A DNA stretch of 64,000 nucleotides from Tsuneonella flava (GTDB lineage: Bacteria > Pseudomonadota > Alphaproteobacteria > Sphingomonadales > Sphingomonadaceae), in NCBI RefSeq assembly GCF_002870965.1, contig NZ_PHSO01000009.1, forward strand, positions 1-64,000. Reading direction: 5' to 3'. Shown here piece after piece: positions 8,966-16,724 of the stretch; positions within the stretch are counted from its first letter, which is position 1; each line of letters begins with the position of its first letter. The position numbers and the translations under genes were made by a program. Under the pieces are notes generated by a model that did no database searches, was not told the origin of the DNA, and saw only the letters and a program-made list of their open reading frames with translations.

Positions 8966-11178
8966 CGGCAAACGATACTTCGGTGCAGCAACGGCTGCAG
9001 TCGGGATGGCGCGACGCGGTGCTGGTTTCTGCCGCGCACTTCCAGATCAACGCCTCTGCCGAACATATCCGGCTGGCCTCGCAGTGGAACGATGGTGCGT
9101 CGATCGAAGATCAGGCGCGTGAAATGGCGCGGCAAGCGGGGTTGTCGTTGCAGATGGTGCGCCCGCGGCTGGCGGACCTGACTTCATGGCGCCTGCCAGT
9201 GGTCCTTCAGCTCGATGGCGGTCAAGTCGCTGTCGTCACCGCTGTCAGGGATGGCGAACTGACTCTGGCGATGACCGGCGAAGATGGGGCAGGTGCCACA
9301 CATAGTGTCGAGGACCTGCAACCGCATGTCGAAGCGATGGCACAGCTGCGCCCTTTGCGTTCTGCGCGCGATACCCGTGTGGACGAATATATCGCGCCGG
9401 TAGAGGACAACTGGCTCCGCAAGCTGGTGCTGGTCGACTGGCGGCCATACGCGCATATTCTGGTCGCTTCGCTGGTGGCCAATCTGATGGCGCTGGCGGG
9501 CGTTCTGTTTTCGATGCAGGTCTATGACCGTGTGGTTCCGGCGCAATCGATGCCGACGCTATATGTGCTGTCTGCCGGTGTGCTGCTGTCGCTGATTTTT
9601 GCATGGGTCATGCGCGATGCGCGGATGCGTATCACGGACCTGTTGGGCAAGCGCGCCGATCTGCGGATCTCGGACCGCGTATTCGGCCATGCTCTGCGGG
9701 TGAAGAACAGCGCGCGGCCACGTTCGACCGGTACGTTCATATCGCAGATTCGCGAACTGGAACCGGTGCGCGACATGCTGACATCCACCACGATTGCAGC
9801 GGCGGCGGACTTGCCATTCTTCCTGCTGTTTTGCGTGATTTTCTGGTTCATTGCCGGATGGCTGGTGGTGGTGCCGCTGGTTGCGTTTCTCCTGCTGATT
9901 ATCCCCAGCCTGCTGGCGCAGAAGCGGCTGCGCGATCTGGCGCAGATGGGCATGCGCGAATCTTCGCTCCGTAATGCCATGCTGGTCGAAGCGGTTCAGG
10001 GCATCGAAGACATCAAAGTGCTGCAGGCTGAGCAGCGCTTCCAGAACCAGTGGAACCATTACAACGCGATCAACGCAGACTCCGGCCTGCAACTGCGCGA
10101 CTTGCTCAATCGCCTGAACAACTGGATGCAGACAGTGCAGGGCGCTGCCTTTGCTGTCGTGATCTTCTGCGGCGTGCCATATGTAATGGCCGGGCAGATG
10201 AGCACCGGTGTGCTGGTGGCAGCGAGCATTCTGGTCAGCCGTATGCTGGCGCCGCTATCGTCGATCACCACTGTTCTGAACCGCTGGCAGCAAGCGAAGA
10301 TCGCAGCGCAGTCGCTCGATCAGCTGATGAAACTGCCGGTGGATAATCCGCAGGAAGCGGCAACTGTTCAGCGCCCGGCGATCAAGGGGGATTATCGCCT
10401 TGAAGGCGCCGCGTTCAGTTATGACGGGGAAAGCGCGGCGCTGACTGTCGCATCGCTGGAAATCTCTGCGGGCGAACGGATCGCGGTGCTTGGGCGCAAT
10501 GGTGCCGGCAAATCCACGCTGCTTCAGGCGCTGTCGGGTCTGATGCAACCGGCGGGCGGGTCGGTCCTGCTCGACGGTGTCGATATGGCGCATATCGATC
10601 CCGCGGACGTGCGGCGCGATGTTTCGTTGTTGAGCCAGAACGCGCGCCTGTTCCACGGCACATTGCGTGAAAACCTCAAACTTGGCGCACCGCTGGCGAG
10701 CGATGAGGATGTCATCGCGGTTCTGAAGGCTGCAGGGGCGTGGCCCTATGTTCAGCGTCTGCCACTGGGGCTGGATCATCCTTTGCAGGAAGGGGGGCTT
10801 GGGCTTTCCGGTGGTCAGCGGCAGGGCATTCTGCTGGCGCGGATGTTGTTGCGTAAGCCGCGCGTAATGCTGCTGGACGAGCCGACGGCTGCGATGGACG
10901 AAGCGACCGAGCGGGACGTTATTGCCAATTTGCGCCAGGTGTCGGTCGATTCCACGCTGATAATCGCCACACACCGGATGGCAGCGATCGATGCGGTGGA
11001 CCGGATCATCGTCGTCGATGGCGGCGCTATCGCGATGGATGGCCCGAAGGATGCTGTGCTTAACCGGCTGCGCGCCAACGCTGCCCCATCGCCAGAAAAA
11101 CAACCGGGCGACAAGCCTGTGCCGACACGATTGGTGGTGCGTCCGCGGGCGCGTTCCGATTCAGGAGAATCGGCATGA
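8962..11178 (+). CDS. type I secretion ABC transporter/permease (LapB-like)
   Basis: 738 residues. The first ~130 form a C39-peptidase-like domain in which I find no catalytic cysteine, matching the inactive domain of RTX/Lap-type exporters that bind unfolded substrate rather than cleave it. A six-helix transmembrane domain follows (about residues 155-430; e.g. DLPFFLLFCVIFWFIAG). The C-terminal ATPase has Walker A GRNGAGKST near residue 511, signature LSGGQRQ near 615, Walker B VMLLDEP near 635 and switch histidine ATHR. It powers adhesin export across the inner membrane. It starts at an ATGA overlap with the TolC gene and ends at another with the HlyD gene, making a tight three-gene exporter operon. 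Confidence 0.94.
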   Translation: MTANDTSVQQRLQSGWRDAVLVSAAHFQINASAEHIRLASQWNDGASIEDQAREMARQAGLSLQMVRPRLADLTSWRLPVVLQLDGGQVAVVTAVRDGELTLAMTGEDGAGATHSVEDLQPHVEAMAQLRPLRSARDTRVDEYIAPVEDNWLRKLVLVDWRPYAHILVASLVANLMALAGVLFSMQVYDRVVPAQSMPTLYVLSAGVLLSLIFAWVMRDARMRITDLLGKRADLRISDRVFGHALRVKNSARPRSTGTFISQIRELEPVRDMLTSTTIAAAADLPFFLLFCVIFWFIAGWLVVVPLVAFLLLIIPSLLAQKRLRDLAQMGMRESSLRNAMLVEAVQGIEDIKVLQAEQRFQNQWNHYNAINADSGLQLRDLLNRLNNWMQTVQGAAFAVVIFCGVPYVMAGQMSTGVLVAASILVSRMLAPLSSITTVLNRWQQAKIAAQSLDQLMKLPVDNPQEAATVQRPAIKGDYRLEGAAFSYDGESAALTVASLEISAGERIAVLGRNGAGKSTLLQALSGLMQPAGGSVLLDGVDMAHIDPADVRRDVSLLSQNARLFHGTLRENLKLGAPLASDEDVIAVLKAAGAWPYVQRLPLGLDHPLQEGGLGLSGGQRQGILLARMLLRKPRVMLLDEPTAAMDEATERDVIANLRQVSVDSTLIIATHRMAAIDAVDRIIVVDGGAIAMDGPKDAVLNRLRANAAPSPEKQPGDKPVPTRLVVRPRARSDSGESA

Positions 11179-12416
11179 CAACGGGCGCCGGGTTAAAAGC
11201 CATGATGGGTCTTGGGGGCGATGGCAGCAGCGATCGCCGGGGCGAAGCATTGCCCGATCTGGCCGATCTGGATGAAATGCGCGCCACCCGCTCCACGCAG
11301 GTCATCTGGCTGGTCGCGCTGTTCCTAGCGGCGTTCTTTGCGTGGGCGTGGTTTTTCGAAATCGATGAAGTTTCCAGCGGTTCGGGCAAAGTGATCCCCA
11401 GTTCGCGCGATCAGGTAATTCAATCGCTGGAAGGCGGCATTCTTTCGAAGCTGAACGTGCGGGAGGGCCAGATCGTTGAGAAGGGCACCGTGCTCGCTCA
11501 GCTCGATCCGACCCGTGGCGAATCGAGTGTCGAAGAAACAGCCGCTCGCTATCGCGCCGCGCTCGCTGCACGTGCCCGGCTTGAGGCCGAGGTAGCCGGA
11601 CGTTCGCAGATTGCGTTCCCGGCGGAACTGAAGGACTGGCCCGAACTAAAGTCGGCTGAAACCGCGCTGTTTCAGTCGCGCCGTGCCAGCCTGAACGAAA
11701 CAGTCAGCGGGCTGACGCAGGCGTTGACGCTGGCGCGGCGCGAACTGGGCATCAATCAGTCGCTGATCGCATCAGGCGCCGCGAGCAATATCGAAGTGAT
11801 CCGCTTGCAACGACAGGTCGCCGATCTCGAACTGAAGCTATCGGAAGCGCGCGCGCAATACATGGTCAAAAGCCGCGAGGATTTTGCAAAGGCCGATGCC
11901 GATGTGAAATCGCTGCAGTCGGTGGTGCGCGGGCGCGAAGACATGCTGGATCGCACCACGCTGATCGCTCCGTTGCGGGCGATCGTGAAAAGCCTCGATG
12001 TCACCACCATTGGTGGCGTTGTCGCTCCTGGCGGCTCGATCATGACACTGGTGCCGGTAGGCGACCAATTGCTGGTGGAAACGCGGATTTCCCCGCGCGA
12101 CATCGCCTTCATCCATCCCGGCCAGAGTGCTTTGGTGAAAGTGACGGCTTACGATTATTCGATCTACGGCGGGCTGGAAGGCAAAGTCGAAACGATTGCA
12201 CCCGATACCCTGCGCGACGAAGTGAAGCCTGAGATCGTATATTACCGTGTGCTGGTTCGCACCAATTCCGATGCGCTGGTGACGCAGGCGGGCAAGCGTC
12301 TGCCGATTACGCCCGGCATGGTAACCACCACCGACATTCGCACCGGTCGCAAGACCGTGTGGGATTACCTCACCAAACCCCTGAACAAAACTCGCGAGGC
12401 GCTGCGTGAGCGCTGA
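11175..12416 (+). CDS. HlyD-family type I secretion periplasmic adaptor (LapC-like)
   Basis: 413 residues. One N-terminal transmembrane helix (about residues 38-58, VIWLVALFLAAFFAWAWFF) is followed by a biotinyl-lipoyl-like half motif (GGILSKLNVREGQIVEKG), a long coiled coil rich in Ala, Arg and Glu, then the second lipoyl half and beta-barrel (LDVTTIGGVVAPGGSIMTLV; ISPRDIAFIHPGQ). This is the standard layout of membrane-fusion proteins bridging the ABC transporter and TolC. The ATG overlaps the ABC stop codon (ATGA, 11175-11178). With its two partners it makes a complete exporter for the upstream adhesin. Confidence 0.93.
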   Translation: MTTGAGLKAMMGLGGDGSSDRRGEALPDLADLDEMRATRSTQVIWLVALFLAAFFAWAWFFEIDEVSSGSGKVIPSSRDQVIQSLEGGILSKLNVREGQIVEKGTVLAQLDPTRGESSVEETAARYRAALAARARLEAEVAGRSQIAFPAELKDWPELKSAETALFQSRRASLNETVSGLTQALTLARRELGINQSLIASGAASNIEVIRLQRQVADLELKLSEARAQYMVKSREDFAKADADVKSLQSVVRGREDMLDRTTLIAPLRAIVKSLDVTTIGGVVAPGGSIMTLVPVGDQLLVETRISPRDIAFIHPGQSALVKVTAYDYSIYGGLEGKVETIAPDTLRDEVKPEIVYYRVLVRTNSDALVTQAGKRLPITPGMVTTTDIRTGRKTVWDYLTKPLNKTREALRER

Positions 12417-12438
12417 GACAATCAGAAAGGACTCTGTC

Positions 12439-12876
12439 ATGAACAAGGTCATCAGAACAGCGGCCTCCGCATCGCTGCTGGCATTCCTCTTCGCTGGCGC
12501 TGCGCCGGTGTTGGCGCAAAGCAACCCTGTCGATCCGGTGAGCAACCCCAAAGCGCTCAATTATGATGACGTGGGCGTGCTTCCCAAAGAAATGAACCCG
12601 CCGTTCGTGCGTCGCGGTCAGGTGATCGAACCGAGCCAGCTGGACGGGATCAAGCCCGGTGTGACGCGGGACGCGGTGCGCGCTGCTCTGGGCGATCCGG
12701 TGCGGACCAATGGCGCGGTATCATGGGATTATGACGTGCAGTTCAAGATGCCGGAATCGGAAAACTACCTTGTCTGCCAATACAAAATCGTATTCGGAGC
12801 GGACGAACTGGTGAGCGAAATGGTGTGGCGCCGTCGGCAGTGCATGGAGCTTGCTCAGCCGACAGCCGTAGGCTGA
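12439..12876 (+). CDS. BamE/SmpA-like exported protein linked to the secretion operon
   Basis: 145 residues from the ATG at 12439, which has an AGAAAGGA ribosome binding site at 12423-12430; an upstream in-frame GTG would only add residues ahead of a good signal peptide. The signal peptide ends near VLAQS and has no lipobox cysteine, so it is probably a soluble periplasmic protein, unlike true BamE lipoproteins. The core has the SmpA/OmlA fold signature (GIKPGVTRDAVRAALGDP, then WDYDVQF), with Cys pairs near the end. It lies 22 nt after the HlyD gene and may assist secretion or surface retention of the adhesin; that role is inferred from position only. Confidence 0.75.
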   Translation: MNKVIRTAASASLLAFLFAGAAPVLAQSNPVDPVSNPKALNYDDVGVLPKEMNPPFVRRGQVIEPSQLDGIKPGVTRDAVRAALGDPVRTNGAVSWDYDVQFKMPESENYLVCQYKIVFGADELVSEMVWRRRQCMELAQPTAVG

Positions 12877-12923
12877 TCGCGCCGGGCACCGGGTGCAAGC
12901 ATACTTTTATGGGGGCGCTGCCT

Positions 12924-14444
12924 TTAAAGGCACGCCTCCAGATAAGCCTGATCGAAACCGAACTGGCGCGCTTTTTCCAGAGTATAGGGACGCAGACCGC
13001 TGGGGCGGAACTCGCCGAGGATCTTACCGTCCTCGCTTTCGTCCAGATATTCGAATTTGAACAGTTCCTGCGTCACGATCACATCGCCTTCCATCCCGAT
13101 CACTTCGGTGATGTTGGTGGTGCGACGCGAACCGTCACGCAGGCGCTTTACCTGAACGATCAGATCGACCGATTCCGCGATCTGGCGACTGATGGCTTCC
13201 TTGGGAATCTTGATGTCGCCCATCAGGATCATGTTTTCCATACGGCCAAGACATTCGCGCGGGCTGTTGGCGTGAAGCGTACACATCGAACCATCGTGGC
13301 CGGTGTTCATCGCGGCCAGCAGATCGAAACATTCCGCACCACGAATTTCGCCCAGGATAATGCGGTCCGGGCGCATACGCAGAGCGTTCTTCACCAGATC
13401 GCCAATGGTAATCGCGCCTTGCCCTTCAAGGTTCGGCGGGCGGGTTTCCAGCGGCAACCAGTGCGGCTGTTGCAGGCGCAGTTCCGCCGCGTCTTCGATC
13501 GTCAGCACGCGCTCGCCTGGATCGATCATTTTCGACAGGGCGTTGAGCATGGTCGTCTTACCCGAACCCGTACCGCCCGAAATCACTATGTTCATGCGGC
13601 AGGCACCGGCGATTTTCAGCGCGGTGGCCATCTTGTCGCTCATCGAACCGAAGTCCCTGAGCATATCGATGGTGATCGGCTTTTCGGAGAACTTACGAAT
13701 CGAGATCGCAGTTCCCCGCAAGCTGAGCGGCGGTACGATCACGTTCACACGGCTGCCGTCTTTCAAGCGGGCGTCTGCCAGCGGTGTGGTCTGGTCGACA
13801 CGGCGACCGACCTGGTTCACGATACGCTGTGCGATCTGGAACAGGTGCTGTTCATCGCGGAACCGGATCGGCGCGATAACAAGCTTGCCCTTTTTTTCGA
13901 TGTAGGTCTGATCGGGGCCGTTGACCATGATGTCCGAAACGTCAGGGTCGTTAAGCAGCTCTTCCAGCGGACCGAAGCCGAGCAGTTCGTCGATCAGCAC
14001 TTTTTCCAGCGCGAACTGTTCGCGCCGGTTCAGCGTGACCTTCAGCTCGGCCAGCACTTCCATGATGATTGGGCGGAATTCTTCCGACAGCTCTTCCTTG
14101 CTGAGCGAAGCGGCCGCTTCGGGATCGACGCGTTCCAGCAGGCGCGGCAGCACCTGTTCCTTGATCTTGTGAACGCTCGCTTCGAAGCCCGTGGCGGTGT
14201 GGGTCGATTCGTGCACCGCATTGGCGCGATCGGCCAGCCGGGCCATCGCGTCGCCTTTGTTCGGGTGGTTGTCCAGCGCGTTGCCCGCGTCAGGGTTTTC
14301 GCCTGGCAATGGGGGAAATTGTTCGCCGCCGCGATCCTTCTGCGGGATTTCCGGCCCTCCACGCATGGGACGCGCAACGCCGAATGTCGGGCGGCCGCCC
14401 GATTGCAATCCGCCTGGACCATTTTTCCGTCCGAATGCGCTCAT
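12924..14444 (-). CDS. cpaF: CpaF-family secretion/pilus ATPase, orphan
   Basis: 506 residues from the ATG at 14444, chosen because an AGGGGG ribosome binding site sits just upstream; a longer frame exists but lacks one. The N-terminus (~80 residues) is Gly/Pro-rich and disordered. The ATPase core has Walker A GGTGSGKTT near residue 290, an Asp box, Walker B region LGEIRGAECFDLLAAMNTGH and the His box CTLHANSPRE. CpaF/TadA hexamers power Tad (Flp) pilus assembly at the inner membrane. No tadB, tadC, rcpA or flp gene lies beside it here, so either its partners are elsewhere or it serves another machine. It converges on the type I secretion operon. Confidence 0.93.
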   Translation of the reverse strand: MSAFGRKNGPGGLQSGGRPTFGVARPMRGGPEIPQKDRGGEQFPPLPGENPDAGNALDNHPNKGDAMARLADRANAVHESTHTATGFEASVHKIKEQVLPRLLERVDPEAAASLSKEELSEEFRPIIMEVLAELKVTLNRREQFALEKVLIDELLGFGPLEELLNDPDVSDIMVNGPDQTYIEKKGKLVIAPIRFRDEQHLFQIAQRIVNQVGRRVDQTTPLADARLKDGSRVNVIVPPLSLRGTAISIRKFSEKPITIDMLRDFGSMSDKMATALKIAGACRMNIVISGGTGSGKTTMLNALSKMIDPGERVLTIEDAAELRLQQPHWLPLETRPPNLEGQGAITIGDLVKNALRMRPDRIILGEIRGAECFDLLAAMNTGHDGSMCTLHANSPRECLGRMENMILMGDIKIPKEAISRQIAESVDLIVQVKRLRDGSRRTTNITEVIGMEGDVIVTQELFKFEYLDESEDGKILGEFRPSGLRPYTLEKARQFGFDQAYLEACL

Positions 14445-14790
14445 TCCATACCCCCTGGGCGATCCAATTCGTTGTGGCGATTGTCTGACGCCATCGTTAC
14501 GCGTCATGGCAAAGCAGCCCTCTCGAAGTTTGGTGAATAAAAGGGAAACCTTGCCGTTTTCCTAAGATTGGAGCGAAATGGGCGGACAAATGCAGTAAGG
14601 GGTGCCGTCAGGTTCTTGCGACGCCCTTGCATCGTCGCATCGCAAGTACGAAGTTGGTGCACTTTGGTCGCCAGGCGGGCTTGCCCGACGCAACAAATCC
14701 AGCCAAATCGGCGCAGCAACCGAATAGAAGGAAATCTGCGACATCGCGTGTTTGCGGATGTTCCGATCACATTGAAGGGCGTTGAAATTT
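14445..14790. other. divergent intergenic region between cpaF and glmS
   Basis: 346 bp holding the promoters of cpaF (leftward) and glmS (rightward). I find no gene, RNA or strong palindrome; short frames across it lack family features. A TGAAGGGC motif about 10 nt before the glmS ATG is its probable ribosome binding site. Confidence 0.5.
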
Positions 14791-16614
14791 ATGTGCGGCA
14801 TTATCGGTATCGTCGGTAAGGAAGCAGTGGCTGATCGATTGGTCGATGGGCTGCGCCGAATGGAATACCGCGGGTATGATAGTGCCGGCGTCTGCACGAT
14901 GGACGGTGGCCAGCTCATTCGCCGCCGGGCACAGGGCAAACTGGCCAATCTGGTTAAGGAACTGGCTGCCAACCCTGCACCCGGCACCATTGGCATCGCG
15001 CATACCCGTTGGGCGACCCACGGAGCACCGACTGAAAACAATGCACACCCCCATGCGACCGAGCAGGTTGCGCTGGTCCACAATGGTATCATCGAAAACT
15101 ACAAGCAGTTGCGCGATGAACTGGTGGCTGCCGGGCGCATTCTGGAAAGCGAGACCGATAGCGAAGTGGTCGCGCATCTGGTCAGTCAGCAGGTCGAAAA
15201 CGGCGCGTCTCCGCAAGATGCGGTGAAGGCGGTTCTGCCGCGCCTGCGCGGGGCATTCGCGCTGGCAATGGCGTTTCGCGACTACCCCGATATGCTGATC
15301 GGCGCACGCTTAGGGTCGCCGCTGGTGCTGGGGTATGGGGAAGGGGAAACCTACCTCGGTTCCGATGCGCTGGCGCTGGCCCCGTTGACGCAGAAGATCG
15401 CGTATCTCGAAGAAGGTGACTGGGCGGTGGTGACCCGCGATGGCGCGCAGGTGTACGATGCCGATAACAACCTCGTCGACCGGGAGATAACTACCTCGGG
15501 CGCGTCGGCAGCGGCTGTGGAGAAAGGCAATTATCGCCACTTCATGCAGAAGGAGATTTTCGAACAGCCTACTGTCGTGGCGCAAACGCTGGCCAGCTAT
15601 ATCCACCGCGCGGATAACACTGTGGCTCTGCCGCAAGTGGATTTCGATCTCTCGACGGTTAAGCGCATCACTATCGTGGCATGTGGTACGTCGTATTACG
15701 CTGGGATGGTTGCGAAATACTGGTTCGAAACATTCGCACGTGTGCCGGTGGATATCGATGTCGCCAGTGAGTTTCGTTATCGCGAACCCGTGCTGGAAGA
15801 GGGTGGTCTGGCACTGTTCATTTCGCAAAGCGGTGAAACAGCCGACACGCTCGCTGCATTGCGCCATTGTAAGGCGGAAGGGCAGACCATCGGTGTCGTA
15901 GTCAACGTGCCGACCAGTTCGATGGCGCGCGAAGCGGATCTGTTGCTGCCTACCCATGCCGGCCCGGAAATCGGAGTGGCGAGCACCAAGGCGTTCACCT
16001 GCCAGCTCGCTGTACTGGCCGCGCTGGCCGCGCACCTCGCGGTGAAGAAAGGGCGGATGGACCGGGCGGAAGAGCAAGAGGTGGTTCGTCACCTGCTCGA
16101 AGCGCCTGCCGCGCTCAACGCTGCGCTCGATTTTGACGACGATATCGCCAGCATGGCGCATCTGATCGCTCCTGCGCGTGACGTGCTCTATCTGGGCCGC
16201 GGTCCCGATTATCCGCTGGCGTTGGAGGGCGCGCTTAAGCTCAAGGAAATCAGCTATATCCACGCGGAAGGCTATGCGAGCGGGGAAATGAAGCACGGGC
16301 CGATCGCGTTGATCGACGAATCGGTGCCGGTAATTGTGCTCGCGCCTTCCGGTCCGCTGTTCGAAAAAACTGTGTCGAACATGCAGGAAGTGCGCGCACG
16401 GGGCGGTAAGATCGTGTTGATTTCGGATGAGGAAGGGCTGGCTGAGGCAGGCGACGGATGTCTGGCGACGATCGCTATGCCCAAAGTCCATCCGCTGATT
16501 GCGCCGCTGGTCTATGCCGTGCCGGTTCAGTTGCTTGCTTATCATGTCGCTTGTGCCAAAGGCACAGATGTCGATCAGCCGCGAAATCTGGCAAAATCCG
16601 TAACCGTGGAATAG
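14791..16614 (+). CDS. glmS: glutamine--fructose-6-phosphate aminotransferase (isomerizing)
   Basis: 607 residues. It makes glucosamine-6-phosphate from fructose-6-phosphate and glutamine, the first step toward UDP-GlcNAc for peptidoglycan and lipopolysaccharide. The start at 14791 gives MCGIIGIVG, exposing the N-terminal catalytic Cys after Met removal; a start 9 nt upstream would block this. The glutaminase domain (HTRWATHGAPTENNAHPH) is followed by two SIS sugar-isomerase domains (VACGTSYYAG; ISQSGETADT; GRGPDYPLALEGALKLKE) and ends with the conserved DQPRNLAKSVTVE. Length is typical. glmU, often linked to glmS, is not adjacent. Confidence 0.98.
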   Translation: MCGIIGIVGKEAVADRLVDGLRRMEYRGYDSAGVCTMDGGQLIRRRAQGKLANLVKELAANPAPGTIGIAHTRWATHGAPTENNAHPHATEQVALVHNGIIENYKQLRDELVAAGRILESETDSEVVAHLVSQQVENGASPQDAVKAVLPRLRGAFALAMAFRDYPDMLIGARLGSPLVLGYGEGETYLGSDALALAPLTQKIAYLEEGDWAVVTRDGAQVYDADNNLVDREITTSGASAAAVEKGNYRHFMQKEIFEQPTVVAQTLASYIHRADNTVALPQVDFDLSTVKRITIVACGTSYYAGMVAKYWFETFARVPVDIDVASEFRYREPVLEEGGLALFISQSGETADTLAALRHCKAEGQTIGVVVNVPTSSMAREADLLLPTHAGPEIGVASTKAFTCQLAVLAALAAHLAVKKGRMDRAEEQEVVRHLLEAPAALNAALDFDDDIASMAHLIAPARDVLYLGRGPDYPLALEGALKLKEISYIHAEGYASGEMKHGPIALIDESVPVIVLAPSGPLFEKTVSNMQEVRARGGKIVLISDEEGLAEAGDGCLATIAMPKVHPLIAPLVYAVPVQLLAYHVACAKGTDVDQPRNLAKSVTVE

Positions 16615-16724
16615 CTTTGTTTATGAGGCAGTTGTATGGTTAACGAATGACCGGGGCGATATGATTTAGTCTTTCTTTTCGAAGGTTTACCACGCCCTAA
16701 CTATTGCCCGCTTATCGCGGGTGC

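Noticed and set aside
12825-14540. 571-codon plus-strand frame
   Set aside because: Antisense shadow of cpaF, with Gln/His/Arg-rich sequence and no family match; cpaF has a ribosome binding site and all ATPase motifs.
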